Shown here: in pieces, positions 34,594-44,360 of the stretch | How positions within the stretch are numbered: position 1 is the stretch's first letter | Layout: the number at the start of each line of letters is the position of its first letter | Assembly (NCBI RefSeq): GCF_000300335.1 | Contig: NZ_AMRM01000026.1 | Location: 1-64,000 of the forward strand | Source of the DNA: Nitratireductor pacificus pht-3B | Lineage (GTDB): Bacteria; Pseudomonadota; Alphaproteobacteria; Rhizobiales; Rhizobiaceae | Reading direction: 5' to 3' | Length of the DNA stretch: 64,000 nt | Made by a program: the position numbers and the translations under genes | Notes under the pieces: generated by a model | Told to the model about the DNA's origin: nothing | What the model saw: only the letters and a program-made list of their open reading frames with translations | Database searches by the model: none

Positions 34594-35847
34594 TCAGACG
34601 GGGCGCAGCAGGACGTGCTTCTTCTTGCCGAGCGAGAGCTTGACGACGCCGTCATCCGTCACGTCCGGCACGCCGACTGTCTGGCGATCGTCGCTGACCG
34701 GCCGGTCGTTGAGACGCACCGCGCCGCCCTTGATGTGGCGGCGGGCCTCGCCATTGGATGCGGCAAGGCCGGCGGTGACGAACAGCGACAGGATGCCAAT
34801 GCCCGCCTCAAGCGACGCGCGCTCCACCTCGACCGTCGGAAGCGTGTCGGTGAACGCGCCTTCCTCGAAGGTCTTGCGGGCCGTTTCGGCCGCTTCCTCG
34901 GCGGCGGCGCGGCCGTGCAGCATGGCGGTGACCTCGGTCGCGAGGATCTTCTTGGCCTCGTTCATCTCCGCGCCCTCGAGCGCGCCCAGCCGGGCGATTT
35001 CGTCCAGCGGCAGAACGGTGTAGAGCTTCAGGAAGCGCTCGACATCGGCATCCTCGGTGTTGCGCCAGTACTGCCAGAAATCATAGGCGCCGAGCAGGTC
35101 CGGATTGAGCCACACGGCGCCCTCGGCACTCTTGCCCATCTTGGCGCCGGACGCGGTGGTCAGCAGCGGCGAGGTCAGGGCGAAGAGCTGGGGTGTTCCC
35201 ATGCGGTGGCCGAGATCGATGCCGTTGATGATGTTGCCCCACTGGTCGGAACCGCCCATCTGGAGCCGGCAGCCGTAGCGCCTGTTCAGCTCGACATAGT
35301 CGTAGGCCTGCAGGATCATGTAGTTGAATTCGAGGAAGGACAGCGATTGCTCGCGGTCCAGCCGCAGCTTCACCGAATCGAAGGACAGCATGCGGTTGAC
35401 CGAGAAATGGCGGCCGACATCGCGCAGGAACTCGACATAGTTGATGCCGAGCAGCCAGTCGGCATTGTTGACCATCAGCGCGTCCTTCGGGCCGTCGCCG
35501 AAGGTGAGGTAGTTCGAAAACACCTTCCTGATGCCGGCGATGTTGTCGGCGATCGTTTCGGGCGTCATCAGCTTGCGCGCCTCGTCCTTGAAGGAAGGAT
35601 CGCCGATCATGCCGGTGCCGCCGCCCATGAGCGCGATCGGCCGGTGGCCGGTCTGCTGCATCCAGTGCAGCATCATGATCTGGATCAGCCCGCCTGCGTG
35701 CAGGCTGGGTGCCGTCGGGTCGAAGCCGATATAGGCGGTGACCGTCTCGTTCCTGAACAGTTCATCGAGACCGGTCTCGTCGGAGGTCTGGTGAATGAAC
35801 CCGCGCTCGCTGAGGGTGCGCAGAAAGTCGGATTTGAAGGCGGTCAT
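34594..35847 (-). CDS. tyrS: tyrosine--tRNA ligase
   Basis: A 417-residue class I synthetase that charges tRNA-Tyr. The HIGH-like motif is SLHAGGLIQ, with [12 protein letters not shown] before it; [17 protein letters not shown] follows; the tyrosine pocket includes [17 protein letters not shown]; the KMSKS-like motif is [15 protein letters not shown]. The C-terminal S4-like domain holds [21 protein letters not shown]. Full length. It is convergent with the AsmA-like gene. The alpha/beta hydrolase gene lies just upstream on the same strand. Confidence 0.97.
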   Translation of the reverse strand: MTAFKSDFLRTLSERGFIHQTSDETGLDELFRNETVTAYIGFDPTAPSLHAGGLIQIMMLHWMQQTGHRPIALMGGGTGMIGDPSFKDEARKLMTPETIADNIAGIRKVFSNYLTFGDGPKDALMVNNADWLLGINYVEFLRDVGRHFSVNRMLSFDSVKLRLDREQSLSFLEFNYMILQAYDYVELNRRYGCRLQMGGSDQWGNIINGIDLGHRMGTPQLFALTSPLLTTASGAKMGKSAEGAVWLNPDLLGAYDFWQYWRNTEDADVERFLKLYTVLPLDEIARLGALEGAEMNEAKKILATEVTAMLHGRAAAEEAAETARKTFEEGAFTDTLPTVEVERASLEAGIGILSLFVTAGLAASNGEARRHIKGGAVRLNDRPVSDDRQTVGVPDVTDDGVVKLSLGKKKHVLLRPV

Positions 35848-35919
35848 GGTTGTTGCAGGCTCTGTTCGAGGGCGCGGGCGGAGAGGCTTGTTCCTGCTCC
35901 GCTCGGTCCCGGTCCGTTT

Positions 35920-36594
35920 CTATTTCAGGCGTTTTGGGCGCGGTTCGGCGAGTTCGCCGCGCAGGCGGCGGTCGAGATAGTCCGAGCACTCCTCGATCAG
36001 CGTGTCGACGCTGTCCGAATAGAAGTGGTTGACCCCGGGCAGCGTCTTCTGGGTGATGGTGATGCCCTTCTGCGACTGCAGCTTGTCGACCAGGCCCTGA
36101 ACGTCGCTTGGCGGCGCGACCTTGTCGGCATCGCCGTGGATGATCAGACCCGACGAGGGGCAGGGAGCGAGGAACGAGAAGTCATAGAGATTCGGTTGCG
36201 GCGAGATCGACATGAACCCCTCGATCTCCGGACGGCGCATCAGGAGCTGCATGCCGATCCAGGCGCCGAACGAGTAGCCGGCGATCCAGCAGTTCTTCGA
36301 ATCGGGATGCAGCGTCTGGACCCAGTCCAGCGCGGCCGCCGCGTCGGACAGTTCGCCCGTGCCGTGGTCGAAGGCGCCCTGGCTGCGGCCGATCCCGCGG
36401 AAATTGAAGCGCAATGTGGTGAAGCTGCGCTGCTGGAACATATAGAAAAGGTCGTACACGATTTTGTTGTTCATCGTGCCGCCGAACTGCGGATGCGGAT
36501 GCAGGATGAGCGCGATCGGAGCGTTTTTTTCCTTGGAGGGCTGATAGCGGCCTTCCAGGCGGCCGGCAGGGCCGGTAAAAATGACCTCGGGCAT
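35920..36594 (-). CDS. alpha/beta hydrolase, short form
   Basis: A 224-residue alpha/beta hydrolase without signal peptide. Oxyanion: LILHPHPQFGGTMNNK. Nucleophile elbow: IAGYSFGAWIGM, serine near residue 106. Acid: HGDADKVAPPSD. Base: LPGVNHFYSDS. This pattern (HPHPxFGGxMNN) marks a conserved subgroup found in most Alphaproteobacteria, related to dienelactone hydrolase. Substrate unknown. ATG at 36594 starts directly at the first strand (PEVIFTGPAGRLEG). The 259 bases between this gene and the divergent cysteine desulfurase contain no other gene. Confidence 0.88.
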   Translation of the reverse strand: MPEVIFTGPAGRLEGRYQPSKEKNAPIALILHPHPQFGGTMNNKIVYDLFYMFQQRSFTTLRFNFRGIGRSQGAFDHGTGELSDAAAALDWVQTLHPDSKNCWIAGYSFGAWIGMQLLMRRPEIEGFMSISPQPNLYDFSFLAPCPSSGLIIHGDADKVAPPSDVQGLVDKLQSQKGITITQKTLPGVNHFYSDSVDTLIEECSDYLDRRLRGELAEPRPKRLK

Positions 36595-36853
36595 GGGTAC
36601 TCCAGATTGGGCGCCGCATCGCCTGGTTCGAAAGGATCCGCGTTCCTTGACCCTTGACGCGACGCCGACGCCTCCATAGAAGCTAGTTTAGAATTGTTCA
36701 AAAATGGTGGCCACGCGAATTTGACCGCCATGTCGGCAAGCCGGGTAAATAGGACGGCTCGCCCTGAAAATTCAAGGAAATTACGCGCGATGGCCAAGTT
36801 TGGCCGCGGGGGATCGCAGCGCGGGCAGGAAAAGTGAGGTCGACCGGAAGGAC

Positions 36854-38017
36854 ATGACGGCAAACCGCGCCTATCTCGACTATAACGCAAGCGCGCCGCT
36901 GACCGACAGCGCGCGCGCGGCGATGGTCGATGCGCTCGCTGTGGCCGCCAATCCATCCTCGGTCCATGCCGAGGGCCGCGCCGCCAAACGCATGCTGGAG
37001 GAGGCGCGCGCCGGTGTCGCCGCCCTGGTGAACGGCCGGGCGGAGCATGTGGTCTTCACCTCCGGGGCGACGGAAGCGGCGACCCTGCTGCTCACGCCGG
37101 ACTGGACGATGGGGCGGGCGCCACTGCGTTTTCCACATCTCTATGTCAGTGCGGCGGATCATCCCTGCATTCTTAAGGGCGGGCGCTTCGCCGCGGCGAA
37201 TGTGACGCGCATCGCGGTTCGCGCCGATGGCCTGATCGACCTCGACGACCTGGCGGTCAGGCTCGCCCGGCACGACCGCGCGGCCGGCCTGCCGCTTCTG
37301 GCCATGCATCTGGTCAACAACGAGACCGGAACGATCCAGCCGGCGGCGGAGATCGGTCGCATCGCCAGAGAGGCGGGTGCGGTCACAGTGTTCGACGCCG
37401 TGCAGGCGGCAGGGCGTATCCCGCTCGATATTTCAGAGGGTTATGCCGATTATCTTGTTCTTTCATCGCACAAGATCGGAGGCCCGAAGGGCGCAGGCGC
37501 GGTTGTCAGCGCAGCCGATCTGATGATGCCGTCCCCGCTGGTCGTGGGCGGTGGGCAGGAAAAGGGACACCGGGCCGGCACGGAGAACCTGCCGGCGGCC
37601 GTGGGCTTCGGCGTTGCGGCGCGTGAGGCACTGGCGGGGCTTGCGGGAATACCGCAGGTGACGGCGTTGCGCGACAGGATCGAAGATCTCGTCCGGACGC
37701 AGGTGCCCGATGCTGTCATCCATGGAGCGGACGCGCCGCGCGTCGGCAATACGAGCTTCTTCTCGATACCGGGCATGAAGGCGGAGACCGCGCAGATCGC
37801 CTTCGACCTCGCGGGCGTTGCCGTGTCTGCGGGATCGGCCTGTTCCTCGGGGCGCGTGGGCCCGAGCCATGTGCTTCAGGCCATGGGGCATGGCGACCAG
37901 GCCAGCGCTTTGCGCGTTTCCATCGGTCATGGCACGACCGACGCCGAGATCGGCCTGTTCGCCGACGCCCTGGCAGGATTGGCCAGACGTCGCAAAGGCA
38001 ATTCGGAGGCCGCCTGA
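36854..38017 (+). CDS. cysteine desulfurase, class I (IscS/NifS-like)
   Basis: A 387-residue PLP enzyme that takes sulfur from cysteine for Fe-S clusters and other sulfur compounds. ATG 36854 follows GGAAGGA. The start AYLDYNASAPLTDSARAAM, the PLP lysine in LSSHKIGGPKGAGA near residue 205, and the active cysteine in SAGSACSSGRVGPSHVL near residue 330 are visible. The SSGR loop after the cysteine is that of class I enzymes (IscS/NifS), distinct from the SufS (class II) encoded later in the cluster. It leads the suf block but is separated from sufB by a 186-base leader. Confidence 0.95.
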   Translation: MTANRAYLDYNASAPLTDSARAAMVDALAVAANPSSVHAEGRAAKRMLEEARAGVAALVNGRAEHVVFTSGATEAATLLLTPDWTMGRAPLRFPHLYVSAADHPCILKGGRFAAANVTRIAVRADGLIDLDDLAVRLARHDRAAGLPLLAMHLVNNETGTIQPAAEIGRIAREAGAVTVFDAVQAAGRIPLDISEGYADYLVLSSHKIGGPKGAGAVVSAADLMMPSPLVVGGGQEKGHRAGTENLPAAVGFGVAAREALAGLAGIPQVTALRDRIEDLVRTQVPDAVIHGADAPRVGNTSFFSIPGMKAETAQIAFDLAGVAVSAGSACSSGRVGPSHVLQAMGHGDQASALRVSIGHGTTDAEIGLFADALAGLARRRKGNSEAA

Positions 38018-38203
38018 GGTGGCCCCAAATGTCGCATGAGACTGTTACAAGTTAAACTGGAGAAAGTGACGCATATTATCTATGTGACCGGGTGAAACCT
38101 CTGCCCCGAGGCACTATATGAGGGGCAGCCGAAAGGTTGTAACCACGGTGTGCCGGATTTGAAGACGGCCGGGCCTTGACCCCGGCATGGATGGAGAACG
38201 CAT
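38018..38203 (+). promoter_or_regulatory. leader region of sufB with a large hairpin
   Basis: In the 186-base gap, CTGCCCC (38101-38107) pairs with GGGGCAG (38122-38128), and AACCT (38096-38100) pairs with AGGTT (38134-38138) around it. A TATTAT box lies at 38074. Just beside it GTGAC repeats directly at both ends of a CATATTATCTATG stretch (38066-38088). In rhizobia suf genes are controlled by iron regulators such as RirA, Irr or IscR-type proteins; I do not see a textbook iron box, so the binding site is not assigned. Confidence 0.4.
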
Positions 38204-39727
<1,524 letters not shown>

Positions 39728-39754
39728 GGCCGGCGCAACAGTTTGGAAGAAATC

Positions 39755-40510
39755 ATGCTTGAGATCAAAAACCTGCACGCACGCATCGCCGAGGACGGCA
39801 CCGAGATCATTCGCGGCCTCAACCTGACCGTCAAGGCCGGAGAGGTGGCCGCGATCATGGGGCCGAACGGGTCCGGCAAGTCGACGCTCTCCTACATCCT
39901 GGCCGGCCGCGAGGACTACGAGGTCACCGAGGGCGAGATTCTCTACAACGGCGAATCCATCCTCGAGATGGATCCTGCCGAGCGCTCCAGCGCCGGCATT
40001 TTCCTCGCCTTCCAGTATCCGATGGAGATACCGGGCGTGGCGACGATGGAGTTCCTGAAGACGGCGATGAACGCCCAGCGCCGGGCGCGCGGTGAGGAAG
40101 AGCTGAAGATCCCCGATCTCCTGAAGCGCGTTCGCGCCAGCGCCGACGAACTCAACATGGACATGGCCATGCTGAAGCGTCCGCTCAATGTCGGCTTCTC
40201 CGGCGGCGAGAAGAAGCGCGCCGAGATCCTCCAGATGAAGCTGCTCGAGCCAAAGCTCTGCATCCTTGACGAGACCGATTCCGGCCTCGACATCGATGCG
40301 CTGAAGATCGTCGCGGACGGCGTCAACGCGCTGCGCTCGCCCGAGCGCGCCGTCGTTGTCATCACCCACTACCAGCGGCTTCTGGAATACATCGTCCCCG
40401 ACACCGTGCACGTGCTCTATCGTGGCCAGGTGATCAAGTCGGGCGAGAAGGACTTGGCGCTGGAACTGGAAAAGAACGGCTATGCCGGCATTATCGGCGA
40501 AGCCGCCTGA
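39755..40510 (+). CDS. sufC: Fe-S cluster assembly ATPase SufC
   Basis: A 251-residue ABC-type ATPase that drives the SufBC2D scaffold. Walker A is GPNGSGKST (residues about 36-44), the signature is SGGEKKR, and Walker B reads LCILDETDSGLD, with the acidic DETDSGLD typical of SufC. The H-loop is VITHYQRLL. ATG at 39755 is preferred to a TTG twelve bases earlier because GGAAGAA sits directly upstream. It acts in the cytosol, without a membrane partner. Its stop lies ten bases before the sufD start. Confidence 0.98.
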   Translation: MLEIKNLHARIAEDGTEIIRGLNLTVKAGEVAAIMGPNGSGKSTLSYILAGREDYEVTEGEILYNGESILEMDPAERSSAGIFLAFQYPMEIPGVATMEFLKTAMNAQRRARGEEELKIPDLLKRVRASADELNMDMAMLKRPLNVGFSGGEKKRAEILQMKLLEPKLCILDETDSGLDIDALKIVADGVNALRSPERAVVVITHYQRLLEYIVPDTVHVLYRGQVIKSGEKDLALELEKNGYAGIIGEAA

Positions 40511-40520
40511 GGAGCCTGCG

Positions 40521-41789
40521 ATGAACGTGCACGCACAGACCACGCGGACACCCGCCGAGGCGGCGCTGATTGACAGTTTCGCCGGTCGCGTTTCCGAGTT
40601 ACCGGGCGACGCGGCCGTTACGGTTCGCCGCGACGAAGCGCTCGAGCTTCTGAAGAACGGCCTGCCGTCGCGGCGCGTCGAAGCCTGGCACTACACCGAC
40701 CTGCGCCGGCTCCTGTCCTCCGTTCCCGCGTTCAAGCCCGTCTCCGAGGCGGAGCCGGTCGCGCCGCTGATCGAACGCTCCGCGGTTCTGGCGGTTCTCG
40801 GCGGCGCTGCCGTGGACCGGAACACGGGGATCGACGGGGTCACGGTTTCGACCGTCGCCGACCGGCTGATCGAGGGCGGCATGACCGACGGTCTCGCCGC
40901 CGCCGAGCCGCATGACGCGGTGGGCGCGATCAATGCCGCATTCGTTTCGGACGGCTACGTGATCGACATCGCCGAGGGAGCAAACCTCGACCGGGCGATC
41001 GAACTGCAGAACCTCCACACGGGTGGCCAGGCGCATAGCCGCTTCTCGGTCAAGGCGGCTGCCGGGGCGAAGGCGACCATCGTCGAGCGGCAGGCTGGCG
41101 ACGGAGAGGCGCTGGTCTCGTCCATCAGCGATCTCGATGTGGCGGACGACGCCGAGGTCCTCTGGATCGTGCTGCAGGAGCAGCCCGACACGGCATCGTA
41201 TCTCGGCAGATTCTCCGCCCGGCTCGGCAAGAATGCCAAGCTGACCCTGTTCGTGATGAACAGCGGCGGCAAGCTGGTGCGGCAGGAAGTCAGGGTCGAG
41301 GCTGCTGGCGAGGGATCGGAGTTCCGCCTGCGCGGGGTCAATCTCCTTGCCGGCGAGGCCCATTGCGATGTCACCATGGTGCTCGACCACATCGCGCCGG
41401 ACACCTATTCCACCGAGACCCTGCGCAACGTGGTGACCGGTCGGGCCAACGGCGTCTTCCAGGGGCAGATCCGCGTCGCGCGGGATGCACAGAAGACCGA
41501 TGCCAAGATGGCCTGCAACACGCTGCTCCTGTCGGACGATGGCGGCTTCTCGGCCAAGCCGGAACTCGAGATCTTCGCCGATGACGTGGCCTGCGGCCAT
41601 GGCGCGACGGTGACGGAGATCGACGGCAATCACCTGTTCTACCTGATGGCGCGCGGCATTGACGAGAAGACGGCGCGCGGTCTGCTGGTGAAGGCGTTCG
41701 TCGCCGAGGTGATCGAGGAACTCGACGACGAAGCGGTCGTCGAGGCGCTGGAAGGCAAGCTCGACGCCTGGTTCGTGGAACACGGGTGA
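40521..41789 (+). CDS. sufD: Fe-S cluster assembly protein SufD
   Basis: A 422-residue SufD, partner of SufB and SufC. TGAGGAGCC places the ribosome-binding site seven bases before ATG 40521. The start (AEAALIDSFAGRVSELPGD), the SRRVEAWHYTDLRRLL segment, and the end (GHGATVTEIDGNHLFYLMARGIDEKTARGLLVKAF) are diagnostic; the last part mirrors the equivalent end of SufB. One notable histidine is in GHGATV, as in other SufD proteins. It receives clusters from SufB and supports iron acquisition. A 103-base structured spacer follows before sufS. Confidence 0.96.
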   Translation: MNVHAQTTRTPAEAALIDSFAGRVSELPGDAAVTVRRDEALELLKNGLPSRRVEAWHYTDLRRLLSSVPAFKPVSEAEPVAPLIERSAVLAVLGGAAVDRNTGIDGVTVSTVADRLIEGGMTDGLAAAEPHDAVGAINAAFVSDGYVIDIAEGANLDRAIELQNLHTGGQAHSRFSVKAAAGAKATIVERQAGDGEALVSSISDLDVADDAEVLWIVLQEQPDTASYLGRFSARLGKNAKLTLFVMNSGGKLVRQEVRVEAAGEGSEFRLRGVNLLAGEAHCDVTMVLDHIAPDTYSTETLRNVVTGRANGVFQGQIRVARDAQKTDAKMACNTLLLSDDGGFSAKPELEIFADDVACGHGATVTEIDGNHLFYLMARGIDEKTARGLLVKAFVAEVIEELDDEAVVEALEGKLDAWFVEHG

Positions 41790-41799
41790 TGGCTGGCAC

Positions 41800-41853
41800 A
41801 GGCTGAACGGCGGTTTCCGCCGCAACGTTTGCGGCGAGACCCGCCACCAGCCT
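41800..41853 (+). repeat. branched hairpin between sufD and sufS
   Basis: AGGCTG (41800-41805) pairs with CAGCCT (41848-41853); inside, CGCCGCAA (41818-41825) pairs with TTGCGGCG (41829-41836) around a CGT loop. It fills half the 103-base gap within an otherwise tightly packed operon. It may set the ratio of upstream to downstream genes; this is inferred. Confidence 0.4.
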
Positions 41854-41892
41854 CAGCTGAACGCCGGGTATAAAACGGGAAGGTTCGAGGCA

Positions 41893-43134
41893 GTGGACCA
41901 GAAGGTCGAAAACAGCAAATACGACGTCGAGGCGATCCGCCGCGATTTCCCGATCCTGGCGCGCGAGGTCTATGGGAAACCGCTGGTCTATCTCGACAAC
42001 GGCGCTTCGGCCCAGAAGCCGCAGGCCGTTATCGACGCGGTGACGCATGCCTATGCGAACGAATACGCGAATGTGCATCGCGGCCTGCACTTCCTCTCCA
42101 ATGCGGCGACCGACGCCTATGAGAAGGCGCGCGAAACCGTTCGCCGCTTCCTCAACGCGCCGAGCGTCGACGAGATCGTCTTCACCAAATCCGCGACCGA
42201 GGCGATCAATACGGTCGCCTACGGCCACGCCATGCCGCAGATCGGGGAGGGCGACGAGATCGTGCTCTCGATCATGGAGCACCATTCCAACATCGTACCG
42301 TGGCACTTCCTGCGCGAACGCCAGGGCGCCAGGCTTGTCTGGATACCCGTCGACGACGAGGGCGTGCTGAGCGTCGAGGCGTTCGAGCGGAGCCTGACGG
42401 ATCGCACGCGGCTGGTGGCGATTACCCATATGTCAAACGTGCTGGGCACGGTGACGCCGCTGAAGGCGATCATCGAGATCGCCCATGCGCGCGGCATTCC
42501 GGTGCTGGTCGATGGCAGCCAGGGTGCCGTGCACCTGCCGGTCGACGTCCAGGCGCTCGATTGCGACTTCTATGTCTGCACGGGGCACAAGCTCTACGGG
42601 CCGTCGGGGATCGGCGTGCTCTACGGCAAGAAGGAGCGGCTCGCCGCCATGCGGCCCTTCCAGGGCGGCGGGGAGATGATCGAGGACGTGTCCCTCGATG
42701 CCGTCACCTACAACGACCCGCCGCATCGCTTCGAGGCGGGAACCCCGCCCATCGTGCAGGCGATCGGCCTGGGCGCGGCGCTGGAGTACATGGAAGGCGT
42801 TGGTCGCGAGGCGATCGCCGCGCACGAGGCCGATCTGGCGCGTTACGCCCATGAACGGCTCGGACGCATCAATTCGCTGCGCATTTTCGGCAACGCGCCC
42901 GGCAAGGGATCGATCATCTCCTTCGAACTGCAGGGCATTCACGCGCACGACGTGTCGATGGTGATCGACCGTGCCGGCGTCGCCGTGCGTGCCGGAACCC
43001 ATTGCGCCCAGCCGCTCCTGAAGCATTTCGGCGTGACCTCGACATGCCGCGCCTCCTTCGCCATGTATAACACGCGGGCCGAGGTGGATGCCTTGGCCGA
43101 AGCGCTTGAAAAAGCCCGCACATTCTTCGGATGA
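41893..43134 (+). CDS. sufS: cysteine desulfurase SufS, class II
   Basis: A 413-residue PLP enzyme that passes sulfur to the scaffold. GTG at 41893 is the start (GGTTCGAGG upstream). Seen: the YLDNGASAQKPQAVIDA start, HRGLHFLSNAATDAYEKARE, DGSQGAVHLPVDVQALDCDF, the PLP lysine in CTGHKLYGPSGIGVLYGK near residue 230 and the active cysteine in RAGTHCAQPLLKHF near residue 373. The THC motif and C-terminal context are those of class II (SufS). No SufE gene is in view, so its sulfur acceptor is either elsewhere or SufB directly. The stop overlaps the ATG of sufT. Confidence 0.97.
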   Translation: MDQKVENSKYDVEAIRRDFPILAREVYGKPLVYLDNGASAQKPQAVIDAVTHAYANEYANVHRGLHFLSNAATDAYEKARETVRRFLNAPSVDEIVFTKSATEAINTVAYGHAMPQIGEGDEIVLSIMEHHSNIVPWHFLRERQGARLVWIPVDDEGVLSVEAFERSLTDRTRLVAITHMSNVLGTVTPLKAIIEIAHARGIPVLVDGSQGAVHLPVDVQALDCDFYVCTGHKLYGPSGIGVLYGKKERLAAMRPFQGGGEMIEDVSLDAVTYNDPPHRFEAGTPPIVQAIGLGAALEYMEGVGREAIAAHEADLARYAHERLGRINSLRIFGNAPGKGSIISFELQGIHAHDVSMVIDRAGVAVRAGTHCAQPLLKHFGVTSTCRASFAMYNTRAEVDALAEALEKARTFFG

Positions 43135-43532
43135 CGATGATGACCGACGCACCGCAGGACGACCAGGCCGCAACGATCGACACGGATGCCCCCGTCGTGC
43201 CCGGGTCCAGCATACCCCAGGAGGAACTGGCCCGGCTGACGGACGACATCGTCAGCGCCCTGAAGACCGTCTACGACCCGGAGATACCGGCCGACATCTA
43301 TGAGCTCGGCCTGATCTACAAGATCGACATCGAGGACGACCGCTCGGTCAAGATCGACATGACGCTGACGGCGCCCGGCTGCCCGGTGGCGGGCGAAATG
43401 CCCGGCTGGGTGCAGAATGCGGTCAGCGCGGTCGAGGGGATCAGCGATGTCGAGGTATCGATGGTCTTCGACCCGCCATGGACGCCGGATCGCATGTCGG
43501 AAGAGGCGCAGGTGGCCGTCGGCTGGTACTAG
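43131..43532 (+). CDS. sufT: SUF system maturation protein SufT (DUF59/MIP18)
   Basis: A 133-residue DUF59-family protein. The conserved block is IVSALKTVYDPEIPADIYELGLIYKIDIEDD followed by TLTAPGCPVAGEMPGW, with the single conserved cysteine in the APGCPVAG motif. It helps mature Fe-S proteins, likely at a late step. The ATG overlaps the sufS stop (ATGA), a sign of translational coupling. The gene is followed by a 98-nt repeat, then sufA. Confidence 0.93.
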   Translation: MTMMTDAPQDDQAATIDTDAPVVPGSSIPQEELARLTDDIVSALKTVYDPEIPADIYELGLIYKIDIEDDRSVKIDMTLTAPGCPVAGEMPGWVQNAVSAVEGISDVEVSMVFDPPWTPDRMSEEAQVAVGWY

Positions 43533-43534
43533 AA

Positions 43535-43632
43535 CATCGGACCGGAAAGTGGAAACCGGTTTTCGGTCATTCCGATGCTCCATCAATGATTTGGATCGTC
43601 CTTTGTGCGTCCGAAAGGACGCACGGCGATCC
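43535..43632 (+). repeat. 98-nt two-hairpin intergenic repeat, copy B
   Basis: CATCGGA (43535-43541) pairs with TCCGATG (43571-43577). The second unit has an outer stem GGATCG/CGATCC (43593-43598 with 43627-43632) enclosing GTGCGTCC (43605-43612) with GGACGCAC (43617-43624) around a GAAA tetraloop. It starts two bases after the sufT stop, inside the suf cluster. Same length as copy A. Confidence 0.8.
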
Positions 43633-43730
43633 AAGGCGCCTGAACGCGCCCCTTGCAACCGCGCTGAAACTTGACCATCTTCAGGGAAAGCCTTCCGCGA
43701 GCCTTGCCCTCGCTGTGAATGGAGAGACGC

Positions 43731-44111
43731 ATGAGTCGATTTCAAGTGATGAGCATGACCGACGCCGCAGCCAGCCGCGTGCGCGAGATCATGGATGCGC
43801 GCGAGGGTGCCAGGGGCGTGCGCGTCGGCATCAAGAAGGGCGGCTGCGCGGGGATGGAGTACACGGTCGATCTGGTGACGGATGCCGATCCCGGCGACGA
43901 CCATGTCGAGCATCAGGGCGCGCATGTCTATGTCGCGCCGGAAGCGGCGCTGTTCCTGCTTGGAACCGTGCTCGACTTCGAGGTGACGAAGCTGCGCACC
44001 GGCTTCACCTTCAACAATCCGAACCAGACATCCGCCTGTGGCTGCGGCGAATCGGTGGAATTAAAGCCTGCCGAGCTCAAGGAACTCGCCGAGGCACGCG
44101 GCGCATTCTGA
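43731..44111 (+). CDS. sufA: Fe-S cluster carrier SufA/IscA-type
   Basis: A 126-residue A-type carrier that takes assembled clusters to target proteins. ATG 43731 follows GGAGAGA; an upstream ATG 43719 would merely add four residues. The three cluster-binding cysteines are in KKGGCAGMEYT and SACGCGES. A Q-rich NNPNQTSACGCG end is typical. It is the last suf gene, followed by an intrinsic terminator. Confidence 0.95.
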   Translation: MSRFQVMSMTDAAASRVREIMDAREGARGVRVGIKKGGCAGMEYTVDLVTDADPGDDHVEHQGAHVYVAPEAALFLLGTVLDFEVTKLRTGFTFNNPNQTSACGCGESVELKPAELKELAEARGAF

Positions 44112-44152
44112 ACCGCCGGGGCGGCAAACTCCACAGATCGATCGTAAGGGAT

Positions 44153-44191
44153 CTCCGAAATTCCCTGCGGGCGAAGACCCGCCGGAGTTTT
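44153..44191 (+). terminator. terminator after sufA
   Basis: CTCCG (44153-44157) pairs with CGGAG (44183-44187); inside, GCGGG (44167-44171) pairs with CCCGC (44178-44182); TTTT follows at 44188. It ends the suf transcript. An AT-rich tract with TTGACT at 44227 and TATTTATAA downstream comes next and may be the promoter for the receptor gene. Confidence 0.7.
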
Positions 44192-44360
44192 CGCGTGCGC
44201 TCCATGGTTTGTTTGCAGAATAATACTTGACTATAAAAATCATATTTATAACGTGCCGACGCGGTTGCCGCTGACCCGGCCGCCGTTCCTGCCAGCAAGC
44301 ATGTGTCTGAACCCGCGTGATGAGCCAGCCTTTGTCCAGGTCGACTGAAGGGGGCTTCAC

